Assembly (NCBI GenBank): GCA_023457235.1
Contig: JAEWMK010000409.1
Coordinates: forward strand, 1 to 5,917
Direction: 5' to 3'
DNA length: 5,917 bases
Source of the DNA: Bacillota bacterium
GTDB taxonomy: Bacteria; Bacillota; Bacilli; Bacillales; Bacillaceae_J
In this document: positions 1 through 5,703 of the stretch, one piece after another
Position numbering within the stretch: the first letter of the stretch is position 1
Layout: each line of letters opens with the position of its first letter
Position numbers and translations under genes: made by a program
Notes under the pieces: model-generated
Databases searched by the model: none
What the model was told of the DNA's origin: nothing
Seen by the model: the letters and a program-made list of their open reading frames with translations, nothing else

Positions 1-2
1 GT

Positions 3-28
3 TGTAACCTTTTTCATTTCAAGCCGTT
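3..28 (+). promoter_or_regulatory. Candidate ECF-sigma promoter (TGTAAC-N16-CGTT)
   Basis: A TGTAAC element at 3-8 is followed by a pyrimidine-rich CTTTTT stretch and, after 16 bases, CGTT at 25-28. In Bacillus, ECF sigma factors (SigX, SigW, SigM, SigV) read -35 boxes of the TGAAAC/TGTAAC type and -10 boxes of the CGTA/CGTC/CGAC type with 16-17 bp between them. The match is good in the -35 and imperfect in the -10. It lies just ahead of a sigma-factor remnant, which fits the autoregulation usual for these genes. The expected transcript start (about 33-36) leaves just room for the ribosome binding site at 38-45. Confidence 0.45.
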
Positions 29-50
29 TTATTAATGAAGGGTGGTTGTG

Positions 51-224
51 ATGAAAGAGAATCTTGATGACATATATAATATGTATTATCGATTTCTCCT
101 TTTCCTTTGTCATGACCACCATGTGGCCGAGGATCTAACATTATACTTTTTAAAAGATCATGAACGAAAAGCGAACAAATTTTATTTTGGGAAACTAGAG
201 CTTTCAAAACGAATTTTAATATAG
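51..224 (+). pseudogene. Truncated ECF RNA polymerase sigma factor (region 2 remnant)
   Basis: The frame gives 57 residues from the ATG at 51, preceded by a good ribosome binding site (AAGGGTGG, 38-45). An in-frame GTG at 42 is possible but lies inside that site. Residues 7-30 (DDIYNMYYRFLLFLC followed by HDHHVAEDLT) resemble sigma-70 region 2 of ECF factors, where an I-Y-x-x-Y-Y start leads to a helix ending in AEDL(T/V)QE. The usual QETF continuation is absent: after EDLT the sequence becomes LYFLKDHERK and stops at TAG (222-224). The spacing between YY and RFLLFL also looks a few residues shorter than usual. Intact ECF factors are about 160-190 aa with regions 2 and 4, so the core-binding and -10 reading surface is incomplete and region 4 is missing. 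No continuation was found in the other frames downstream, which points to a deletion rather than one frameshift. It could instead be a small expressed protein of unknown role; the family call rests on a short stretch. Confidence 0.5.
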
Positions 225-305
225 CCCTTTTGGGGAAGGTGAAGAATTTCACTGAAAAGAATATACATCCTAGGTTTAGCAGTTGTATATTACATGAATT
301 GGATA

Positions 306-314
306 TGGTATTAT
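306..314 (+). promoter_or_regulatory. Candidate extended -10 promoter of the toxin-antitoxin module
   Basis: TGG followed by TATTAT (309-314) matches an extended -10 element of the vegetative sigma factor. The -35 position (about 286-291, TATATT) is poor, which an extended -10 can partly offset. Transcription would start near 321, about 25 nt before the antitoxin ATG and just upstream of its ribosome binding site. This is AT-rich DNA, so a chance match is quite possible. Confidence 0.3.
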
Positions 315-345
315 AAGATTAAGAATCATAATGGTGGTGATTACT

Positions 346-612
346 ATGGGAAGAATCCATTCTTCCGAAGAACTTATGAATCATATTTCTAATATGAATA
401 GTGAGAATTCTGTATTTCAATTTTCAATTCCTGGCAAGGGGAAATTTACACTTGTTCTTCAAGAAGAGGATGAAAAGTCCATAAAGGTTGAAGCTGAAGA
501 ATACGCTGAACTCATGCGTTTGTTGAATGAAAGCATGGAGCAGTACGAAAATGGACGTGGCATGACTACCGCAGAGTTATTAAAATCACTATCCAAAAAG
601 GATTTTATGTAA
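346..612 (+). CDS. Putative antitoxin of a RelE/ParE-type toxin-antitoxin module
   Basis: This 88-aa acidic protein is probably the antitoxin that binds and neutralises the toxin encoded next to it. The ATG at 346 is chosen because GGTGGTGA (333-340) sits 5 bases upstream as its ribosome binding site; the in-frame ATG at 331 would place that site inside the gene. I do not recognise a named antitoxin family. Residues 20-50 look like beta strands (NSVFQFSIPG, then KGKFTLVLQEED), residues 50-68 form a charged helix (AEEYAELMRLLNESMEQY), and the end carries GMTTAELLKSLSKKDF (72-87). A disordered or helical C-terminal tail of this kind is where many type II antitoxins grip the toxin. No ribbon-helix-helix, helix-turn-helix or YefM/Phd N-terminus is obvious, so how the operon is autoregulated is unclear. 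The role is inferred mainly from order and coupling: small gene first, TAATG overlap with a RelE-like toxin. It may also be annotated simply as hypothetical protein. Confidence 0.62.
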   Translation: MGRIHSSEELMNHISNMNSENSVFQFSIPGKGKFTLVLQEEDEKSIKVEAEEYAELMRLLNESMEQYENGRGMTTAELLKSLSKKDFM

Positions 613-893
613 TGTACGATCGAACTGTCATTTGGACTCCTGCTGTTAAAGAAAAACTTACTCAGTTTGGGAGTAAATGGTTTACCGCTGAAGAAACCCT
701 AGATTTTATTTCTCAGTTTATTTTAGAAACTGAAGAACTACTACAGAATAATATTATTGGTAAGTCGTATACTGAGGAATTTGGTAAATATAAAGGTATT
801 TCAAGGGTAGTGGTAAGGAAATTCAGGGTTTATTACAAGTTGATTGATAAGGATGTAGTTATTTTAGCCGTTCTTTTCCCAGGCGAAAACTAA
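612..893 (+). CDS. Type II toxin, RelE/ParE superfamily
   Basis: This 93-aa basic protein has the length and outline of RelE/ParE toxins. An N-terminal strand (TVIWTPAVKEKL, 5-16) leads to a helix, a second long helix follows (TLDFISQFILETEELL, 29-44), and a C-terminal beta sheet ends it (RVVVRKFRVYYKL at 65-77, VVILAVLFPGEN at 82-93). RelE members cut mRNA in the ribosomal A site and ParE members poison gyrase; which applies here cannot be told from sequence. The candidate basic surface residues are R65, R69, K70 and R72, with tyrosines Y74 and Y75, but I do not assign a catalytic residue. Its ATG overlaps the antitoxin stop by one base (TAATG), so translation is probably coupled and the two proteins made in step. 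A terminator lies 17 bases after the stop. The frame is intact, so the module may be active. Confidence 0.78.
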   Translation: MYDRTVIWTPAVKEKLTQFGSKWFTAEETLDFISQFILETEELLQNNIIGKSYTEEFGKYKGISRVVVRKFRVYYKLIDKDVVILAVLFPGEN

Positions 894-910
894 ATAGATT
901 CGATACATAC

Positions 911-943
911 GACCATATAATTAAAATTGATATGGTCTTTTTT
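911..943 (+). terminator. Rho-independent terminator of the toxin-antitoxin module
   Basis: GACCATAT (911-918) pairs perfectly with ATATGGTC (930-937) across an 11-base AT-rich loop, followed directly by TTTTTT (938-943) and further T-rich sequence. The stem is AT-rich at the top but closed by GACC/GGTC at the base, as in a simple intrinsic terminator. It separates the toxin-antitoxin unit from the two-component system. Confidence 0.75.
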
Positions 944-1023
944 ATTGTTTTATAGCCTTCTTTTTTTGAAGATCATTTCTCCAACCATTCAAGGAAGGAG
1001 CAGTCGCTAAACGTACCCCATCT

Positions 1024-1084
1024 CTTAAGAATACCCCACCCAATCTTAAGAAATTCTTAAGGTTTATCCTCCTTCAATGTTAAG
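1024..1084 (+). promoter_or_regulatory. Phased CTTAAG boxes: likely response-regulator operator
   Basis: CTTAAG occurs at 1024-1029, 1045-1050 and 1056-1061, and a near copy GTTAAG at 1079-1084. The starts are 21, 11 and 23 bases apart, close to whole turns of the helix, so the sites face one side of the DNA. The middle pair is exactly CTTAAG-N5-CTTAAG, the NTTAAG-N5-NTTAAG direct-repeat layout known for the OmpR-family regulator CiaR of streptococci. It lies directly upstream of an OmpR-family regulator gene, so autoregulation by that protein is the simplest reading. The box positions relative to the candidate -10 elements fit activation. Confidence 0.55.
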
Positions 1085-1100
1085 ATTTAGCGGCTACAAT
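1073..1100 (+). promoter_or_regulatory. Candidate promoter of the two-component operon
   Basis: TACAAT at 1095-1100 is a five-of-six -10 match with a weak -35 (TTCAAT, 1073-1078) 16 bases upstream, as is common where an activator is needed. An alternative is the extended -10 TGT-TAAGAT (1078-1086), for which the -35 position would fall on the CTTAAG pair at 1045-1061. Either start gives a leader of roughly 85-100 nt before the ATG at 1193. The leader holds a small TGGG/CCCA hairpin (1125-1140) of doubtful meaning. Confidence 0.4.
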
Positions 1101-1192
1101 GGAAATAGTTCAAGAAAGCAGTCATGGGGCTCAGGTCCCAAGCGGATTTTCTCTCGATAAACTAGTATAATTTGGAAAGGAGTGTGAGAAAA

Positions 1193-1888
1193 ATGAGCCA
1201 TTACAATGTACTTGTTGTTGATGATGAAAAAGAAATCAGAGATGCGATTGAAATATATTTAAAAAATGAAGGAATCACGGTTATAAAAGCGAAAGACGGC
1301 ATCGAAGCGATTGAAAAGTTAAATGAGCAAACCGTTCATCTTATTATTTTAGATATCATGATGCCGCGGCTTGATGGGATATCTACGACCTTTAAAATTC
1401 GGGAGCAAAAAAACATTCCGATCATTATGCTGAGTGCGAAAAGTGAGGACACTGATAAAATCTTGGGCCTTCAGGTTGGAGCCGATGATTATGTGACGAA
1501 GCCGTTCAACCCACTCGAGCTAATTGCCCGTGTGAAATCGCAACTGAGACGGTATGTGACCCTTGGTACATATGAAGGTGCGGCAGATAAAATCATTGAC
1601 CTGCGCGGGCTGACTCTTGATCAAGCAGCGAAAGAAGTGGCAGTCAACGGTGAGCCAGTAAAGCTGACGCCGATTGAATACAAAATTGTGGAGCTGTTGA
1701 TGACCAATGCCGGGCGTGTTTTTTACATCCATGAAATATATGAACGGGGTTGGAATGAGCCTGGCTATAATGCGGAAAATACGGTGGCTGTACATATTCG
1801 AAAAATCCGTGAAAAGATTGAAATTGATCCGAAGAATCCGAGATATTTAAAGGTGGTGTGGGGAATTGGCTACAAAATGGAAAAGTAA
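1193..1888 (+). CDS. OmpR/VanR-like DNA-binding response regulator
   Basis: This 231-aa protein receives phosphate from the kinase encoded next and then binds DNA as a transcription regulator in the cytoplasm. The receiver domain (about 3-118) has the acidic pair D10-D11, the phosphate-accepting D54 in LIILDIMMPRLDG, the switch residue S81 in PIIMLSAK, and K103 in DDYVTKPF. All key residues are present, so it should be phosphorylatable. A linker leads to an OmpR-type winged helix (about 135-230), ending in the typical recognition helix and wing: NTVAVHIRKIREKIE and then YLKVVWGIGYKME. The ATG at 1193 is chosen because AAGGAG (1177-1182) is its ribosome binding site; a longer start at 1172 (TTG) would overlap that site. 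The gene overlaps the kinase by 23 bases. The overall pattern resembles VanR/YvrH-like regulators of Firmicutes, but the exact ortholog cannot be named. CTTAAG boxes upstream are its probable own target. Confidence 0.93.
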   Translation: MSHYNVLVVDDEKEIRDAIEIYLKNEGITVIKAKDGIEAIEKLNEQTVHLIILDIMMPRLDGISTTFKIREQKNIPIIMLSAKSEDTDKILGLQVGADDYVTKPFNPLELIARVKSQLRRYVTLGTYEGAADKIIDLRGLTLDQAAKEVAVNGEPVKLTPIEYKIVELLMTNAGRVFYIHEIYERGWNEPGYNAENTVAVHIRKIREKIEIDPKNPRYLKVVWGIGYKMEK

Positions 1889-4067
1889 AATTGCTGTTAT
1901 TGCGTGGATCCTACTGTTATCGTACGGCATAAACGGTCTTTTAGTTGGGTTCACAAAAGCAGATTATTACTTTAATCAAAATTATTTTCAAACTGATGAT
2001 TTTGATCATACTTTAAATGAATTTATCGACCGTTTAGCGATGTTTGAAATTGGCGGGATAACAAGTGAAGAAGCTAAAAAGAAAATTACTGTTACAAAAG
2101 AAGAAATTGAAGAGCATCGCTATCGTTACGGGAATTTAAATGAACAAATTACGAATATAAAAGGGCAATACGAAGAAAAAATTCAAGATGCTGTAGCAGC
2201 CAATAACGAAGAGGTGAAAATCTTCTTGGAAGCTGAGCGTGACCAAAAAATTGCCGACATTACAGCCAACTTTACGAGCGATGACCATGTCCGCCAAAAA
2301 ATTATGAAAGAAAAAGAGGCGGAAGTTGACCAGTATTTCATCGATCGGGAGAACCTCCGCCCACAGTTTATAACATATAAAAATTCATTTAAATATTATT
2401 TAAAAAACAATGAAACGGGTAAAGTTTACACAAATCTAAATCTAAATGATGGTCCTGTTTCTCAATTAATGAATAACAAAAATATGGCATTCATTAAGAA
2501 TTATACGGATCTATCGATTGAGGGACGCTATTATAGTTTTAACTATAAAGAGCAAGTAGAACAACTCTTTAACAATAATAAAGCAACATTCGAAGGGCAA
2601 ATAGCCGTTCCAAAAACGTCATCACAAACAAATACTGTACTAAATGAATTCTATGATTTTAAAAAGAACCAAGCCACTTACTATATTTATTGTTTAGCTG
2701 GAATTGCAGCGCTGATCCTAAGTATCTTTTTATATAAAAATACGGCTATTGTTCGTTCACTGTCATTTGAAAAAATAGAACGATACTATAATAAGGTTCC
2801 GGTTGATGTAAAAGTTATCATGTTTGGAGTTTCTTTCATAGTCTCATGGGCGTTCCTTGTGCAGGGGTATTTCCTTGGTTATTGGCACACTTTCTACCAA
2901 CTGGTCGAAGGGATTCTTTATAACCTATTTTGGTGTGCACTATTTCTAGCTTTAACACTAGTTCAAGGCAAATTGCTATTTGATAGATATAAAGACCGTT
3001 CCCTTTTTAAAGCGGATCTCAAAGGGGCATTACTTATTAGAATGAATGAAGCCCTCAAGAGTGCATTCTTAAATCGCCGTGTTGGAACGCAAGCTATCAT
3101 TATTTTAGCCATCGTGTTTGCGTTTGGACTGGGAGCAGCGGTTGTGGCTGTGGAGCCTGCTTTTATCATCATCTATGTACCTGCTTTCCTTGTTGTGGGA
3201 TTGCCGATTTTAATAATGCTATTAAAACGCATCGGTTACTTTAATCGAATTGTAAAAAATACGAATGAGCTGGCTTCTGGAAATTTCGAACCGGATCTGC
3301 CGATTGTCGGAAAGTCTGTGCTTGCAAAACTAGCAGGAAATATTAATACGTTAAAGTACGGTGTAAAAGCTTCGCAAAAAGAGCAAGCGAAGAGTGAGCG
3401 CTTGAAAACAGAGCTGATTACCAATGTTAGTCATGATTTACGGACGCCTTTAACGTCTATCATTACCTATACAGAGCTATTAAAAACTCCGGATTTAGGT
3501 GAGGATGAGAGGGATTCTTATCTTGAAATTATTGATCGAAAGTCAAAACGTTTGAAAGTTTTAATAGATGATTTATTTGAAGCTTCAAAAATGGCGAGCG
3601 GCAATGTTGAGCTTATCAAAGAAAAGGTAGATTTGGCCCAATTATTGGAGCAAGCCTTGGCGGAGTATAATGAAAAGATGAGCGAATCAACGCTGCAGTT
3701 TAGGGTGACAAACCCTGAAAAGCCAATCTATGCAGTGGTCGATGGGCAAAAAATGTGGCGTGTGTTTGATAACATTATTGGTAACATTCTTAAATATTCG
3801 CTTGAGAATACGCGGGTCTATATTTCTATGAACCAGGTTGGGGATAAGGCTGAAATTTCGTTTAAAAATATCGCCAAATATGAACTTGGCGGCGATGTCA
3901 ACGAATTATTTGAACGCTTTAAACGTGGCGATGTATCAAGGCAAACGGAAGGCTCCGGGCTCGGTCTTGCTATTGCCAAGTCAATCGTCGACCTCCACGA
4001 CGGTGAAATGGAAATTGATGTTGATGGTGATTTATTTAAAGTGACGATTTTATTGAATGTAATATAA
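1866..4067 (+). CDS. Large sensor histidine kinase, six predicted membrane segments
   Basis: This 733-aa membrane kinase is the partner of the upstream regulator. Predicted layout: TM1 8-29, outside domain 30-269, TM2 270-290, TM3 314-338, TM4 343-368, TM5 407-430, TM6 432-454, a HAMP-like linker (about 455-510), then the kinase core. Lys/Arg-rich loops after TM2 and TM4 agree with this topology. The H-box has H523 in NVSHDLRTPLTS, the N-box has N636 and N640 (NIIGNILKYS), the F-box is ELFERFKRGD, and the G-box is GSGLGLAIAKS from G696. The D-box that normally reads DxGxG is replaced by FKNIAKYEL (666-674). I recognise this variant from VanS-like kinases of Firmicutes, so the protein is probably active. 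Residues 70-160 of the outside part are highly charged and helical, possibly coiled coil. The TTG start is supported by AAAGGTGG (1849-1856) and the lack of a better start; translation is coupled to the regulator by a 23-base overlap. The signal is unknown. Confidence 0.9.
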   Translation: MATKWKSKIAVIAWILLLSYGINGLLVGFTKADYYFNQNYFQTDDFDHTLNEFIDRLAMFEIGGITSEEAKKKITVTKEEIEEHRYRYGNLNEQITNIKGQYEEKIQDAVAANNEEVKIFLEAERDQKIADITANFTSDDHVRQKIMKEKEAEVDQYFIDRENLRPQFITYKNSFKYYLKNNETGKVYTNLNLNDGPVSQLMNNKNMAFIKNYTDLSIEGRYYSFNYKEQVEQLFNNNKATFEGQIAVPKTSSQTNTVLNEFYDFKKNQATYYIYCLAGIAALILSIFLYKNTAIVRSLSFEKIERYYNKVPVDVKVIMFGVSFIVSWAFLVQGYFLGYWHTFYQLVEGILYNLFWCALFLALTLVQGKLLFDRYKDRSLFKADLKGALLIRMNEALKSAFLNRRVGTQAIIILAIVFAFGLGAAVVAVEPAFIIIYVPAFLVVGLPILIMLLKRIGYFNRIVKNTNELASGNFEPDLPIVGKSVLAKLAGNINTLKYGVKASQKEQAKSERLKTELITNVSHDLRTPLTSIITYTELLKTPDLGEDERDSYLEIIDRKSKRLKVLIDDLFEASKMASGNVELIKEKVDLAQLLEQALAEYNEKMSESTLQFRVTNPEKPIYAVVDGQKMWRVFDNIIGNILKYSLENTRVYISMNQVGDKAEISFKNIAKYELGGDVNELFERFKRGDVSRQTEGSGLGLAIAKSIVDLHDGEMEIDVDGDLFKVTILLNVI

Positions 4068-4097
4068 TATAATTGCAAAAGAGTTTTACTAAAGTTG

Positions 4098-4150
4098 CCC
4101 CTTTGGGAGACTGGGTTTGAACCCGTTTCCTGAAGGGGATTTTGTTATTT
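4098..4150 (+). terminator. Nested-hairpin terminator of the two-component operon
   Basis: Three stems stack in one long hairpin. CCCCTT (4098-4103) pairs with AAGGGG (4133-4138). GGAGAC (4106-4111) pairs with GTTTCC (4125-4130) with one G-U pair. GGGT (4113-4116) pairs with ACCC (4121-4124) over a TTGA loop. A small TG/TG internal loop and one bulged T interrupt it. ATTTTGTTATTT follows, giving the T-rich tail of an intrinsic terminator. It lies 30 bases after the kinase stop. Confidence 0.78.
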
Positions 4151-4243
4151 CCGGGTAAATGGTCAAATCACTGATAAAATGTAAAATACATCCGGACAAC
4201 TGCGAGGATTAGGGCATACTAAAGATAATTTACCGTATTCATC

Positions 4244-4272
4244 TTGTTAAAATGGCAGTTTTTCATTAAAAT
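4244..4272 (+). promoter_or_regulatory. Candidate vegetative promoter of the ThrE-like exporter pair
   Basis: TTGTTA (4244-4249) and TAAAAT (4267-4272) are 17 bases apart, four- and five-of-six matches to the vegetative consensus. The leader to the ATG at 4345 would be about 65 nt. A second, weaker choice is TTTACG (4282-4287) with TATATA (4305-4310), also 17 bases apart. The rest of the gap between the terminator and this site (4151-4243) shows nothing I can name. Confidence 0.4.
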
Positions 4273-4344
4273 TTAGAAGGCTTTACGAAATCGGGGTAGG
4301 ATAGTATATAAGCAGTAATCCTAATAAAGTGGAGAGACGTGTGT

Positions 4345-5109
4345 ATGGAATCAAATTCTAATCAGTCAGTGGAAATTAATGAAGTAGTGGAATGCTGTTT
4401 GTTGGCGGGGAAATTAATGCTCCAGAGCGGGGCGGAGACGTACCGTGTCGAGGATACAATGATGCGTATTGCAGCCACCTATGGCTTCGAAAATTCACAT
4501 AGTTATGTCACACCAACAGGCATTATTTTTGCTGTCGATCAAATGGAGGCAACAAGAATTATCAGGATCACGGAAAGGTCGACTGACCTTCAAAAGGTGA
4601 CACTGGTTAATAGTGTTTCCAGGAGCATTGCTAGCAGGGAAATATCACTCCATGAAGCCAATGAAAAGCTGCAGAAAATTGAATCAACAACACATGCCTA
4701 TACAATTTTTACTCAAATTGCTGCTGCAGCAATCTCAAGCGCCTGCTTTTTAATAATGTTTAAAGGCAGCTGGAATGACTTTTTACCGGCTCTTATTACC
4801 GGGGGTTTAGGGTTTATCTTTTTCATATATGTTAATCGTTTTGTAAAAATTAAATTCTTTTCGGAATTTCTATCATCATTTTTAATTGGTTTATTGGCGG
4901 TGTTATTTGTAAAAACAGGAATGGGACAGGAACTCGATAAAATCATCATCGGCTCCGTCATGCCGCTCGTACCCGGGCTTTTAATTACTAACGCGGTAAG
5001 GGATTTAATGGCCGGTCATCTAGTATCCGGCCTCTCAAAAGGAGCGGAAGCCTTCTTAACAGCCTTTGCGATCGGAGCTGGAGTTGCCGTCGTCATCACA
5101 TTCTATTAG
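4345..5109 (+). CDS. ThrE-family exporter, N-terminal half (YjjP-like, DUF1212)
   Basis: This 254-aa protein matches the first half of the threonine/serine exporter ThrE. A soluble N-terminal domain (1-115) carries the family start AGKLMLQSGAETYRVEDTM (21-39), followed by PTGIIFAVD (57-65). About five membrane segments follow: 117-139, 145-165, 171-190, 198-222 and 233-253. The fourth holds the family motif GSVMPLVPG (203-211). In Corynebacterium, ThrE is one chain of about 490 aa that exports threonine and serine; in Escherichia coli the split pair YjjP/YjjB is reported to export succinate. The substrate here is therefore open. The ATG at 4345 is chosen for GGAGAG (4331-4336) 8 bases upstream; a GTG at 4339 is too close to that site. 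The partner half starts 14 bases after the stop, and the two are expected to form one transporter in the cell membrane. Confidence 0.87.
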   Translation: MESNSNQSVEINEVVECCLLAGKLMLQSGAETYRVEDTMMRIAATYGFENSHSYVTPTGIIFAVDQMEATRIIRITERSTDLQKVTLVNSVSRSIASREISLHEANEKLQKIESTTHAYTIFTQIAAAAISSACFLIMFKGSWNDFLPALITGGLGFIFFIYVNRFVKIKFFSEFLSSFLIGLLAVLFVKTGMGQELDKIIIGSVMPLVPGLLITNAVRDLMAGHLVSGLSKGAEAFLTAFAIGAGVAVVITFY

Positions 5110-5123
5110 AAAGGATTTAATTT

Positions 5124-5558
5124 ATGTTTATAGTAGAGCATCTTATTACTAGCTTTATTGCTTCGGCGGCTTTTGGGATTATCTTCAATGTCCCGAAGAA
5201 GGCGCTGCCCCAATGTGGTTTCGTCGGAATGGTAGGCTGGTTCATCTATATAGCGCTTGTGAGTTATTTTAGTGTAGATATGTTGCTGGCAACGTTAGTA
5301 GCGGCTGTTTTTATTGCGATCATCAGTCAAACCTTTGCGAAGTTTTATAAAACGCCGATTATCGTCTTTAATATTTCTGGCATTATCCCGCTCGTTCCTG
5401 GGGGAATGGCTTATGATGCGATGCGGCATATTGTCGAAAATGATTACAGCACGGCTGTTCAATTAGCTGCTAAGGCATTTATGGTGTCGGGATCGATTGC
5501 GATCGGTCTTGTTTTATCTGAGGTTATCAATCAAATGATTAAGAGATCAAAAGTATAG
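5124..5558 (+). CDS. ThrE-family exporter, C-terminal half (YjjB-like, ThrE_2)
   Basis: This 144-aa, highly hydrophobic protein matches the C-terminal half of ThrE. It has about four membrane segments (roughly 5-22, 33-50, 53-72 and 115-137) plus a hydrophobic stretch at 77-93. ISGIIPLVPGG (84-94) repeats the PLVPG motif seen in the upstream partner, and GMAYDAMRHIV follows it as in family members. The length agrees with YjjB-type proteins (about 150 aa). Its ribosome binding site AAAGGA (5110-5115) begins right after the partner's stop and lies 8 bases before the ATG, so the two genes are surely one operon. A strong terminator starts 18 bases after the stop. Together with the upstream gene it should build a secondary exporter of amino acids or small carboxylates; alone it is not expected to work. 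Confidence 0.87.
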   Translation: MFIVEHLITSFIASAAFGIIFNVPKKALPQCGFVGMVGWFIYIALVSYFSVDMLLATLVAAVFIAIISQTFAKFYKTPIIVFNISGIIPLVPGGMAYDAMRHIVENDYSTAVQLAAKAFMVSGSIAIGLVLSEVINQMIKRSKV

Positions 5559-5576
5559 AGGAGCCTAGTTACTCTT

Positions 5577-5614
5577 TCGCTTTTCCACGATACAGTGGAG
5601 AAGCGATTTTTTTT
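5577..5614 (+). terminator. Strong Rho-independent terminator after the exporter pair
   Basis: A 12-bp stem forms between TCGCTTTTCCAC (5577-5588) and GTGGAGAAGCGA (5595-5606), with one G-U pair and a six-base loop (GATACA). Eight T residues follow at 5607-5614. This is a textbook intrinsic terminator and isolates the exporter operon from the lipoprotein gene. Confidence 0.92.
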
Positions 5615-5640
5615 ATTGATTTTAGGTTTATTTTCCTACT

Positions 5641-5677
5641 TTGCGTAATATATTCTAAATAGTTTTATAATTATAAT
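5641..5677 (+). promoter_or_regulatory. Candidate promoter of the lipoprotein gene
   Basis: Two overlapping perfect -10 hexamers TATAAT lie at 5666-5671 and 5672-5677. The best -35 is TTGCGT (5641-5646), 19 bases before the first, which is longer than ideal; the second has no good partner. Transcription would begin near 5678-5684, just before the ribosome binding site AGGGGG (5691-5696). The rest of 5615-5640 shows nothing further. Confidence 0.45.
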
Positions 5678-5703
5678 CTCAAAGAGAATGAGGGGGTTAA
5701 AAA

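Noticed and set aside
19..252. Minus-strand reading frame of 77 codons opposite the sigma remnant
   Set aside because: It has no family resemblance, no clear ribosome binding site, and mirrors the sigma-like frame, which has better support.
294..392. Short + strand frame (32 codons from the ATG at 294) overlapping the antitoxin start
   Set aside because: It has no ribosome binding site, runs out of frame through the antitoxin gene, and its extension upstream lacks a normal start codon.
957..975. CTTC-T7-GAAG mini-hairpin downstream of the toxin terminator
   Set aside because: The stem is only four pairs with a T-only loop and no T tail; it is too weak to call a terminator or operator.
1166..1171. 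Perfect TATAAT just upstream of the response regulator
   Set aside because: There is no -35 at a usable distance, and transcription would start within the ribosome binding site at 1177-1182.
2963..3424. Minus-strand frames of 62-69 codons inside the kinase gene
   Set aside because: They are shadows of the kinase coding sequence, without ribosome binding sites or recognisable motifs.
3818..4078. Frames on both strands (minus-strand 86 codons, plus-strand 68 codons from 3838) over the kinase ATPase domain
   Set aside because: The kinase frame carries the conserved N-, F- and G-boxes here, so the overlapping frames are by-products of its codon pattern.
4713..4961. Minus-strand frame of 82 codons inside the first exporter gene
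   Set aside because: It lies opposite membrane segments of a well-supported family member and shows no independent coding signal.
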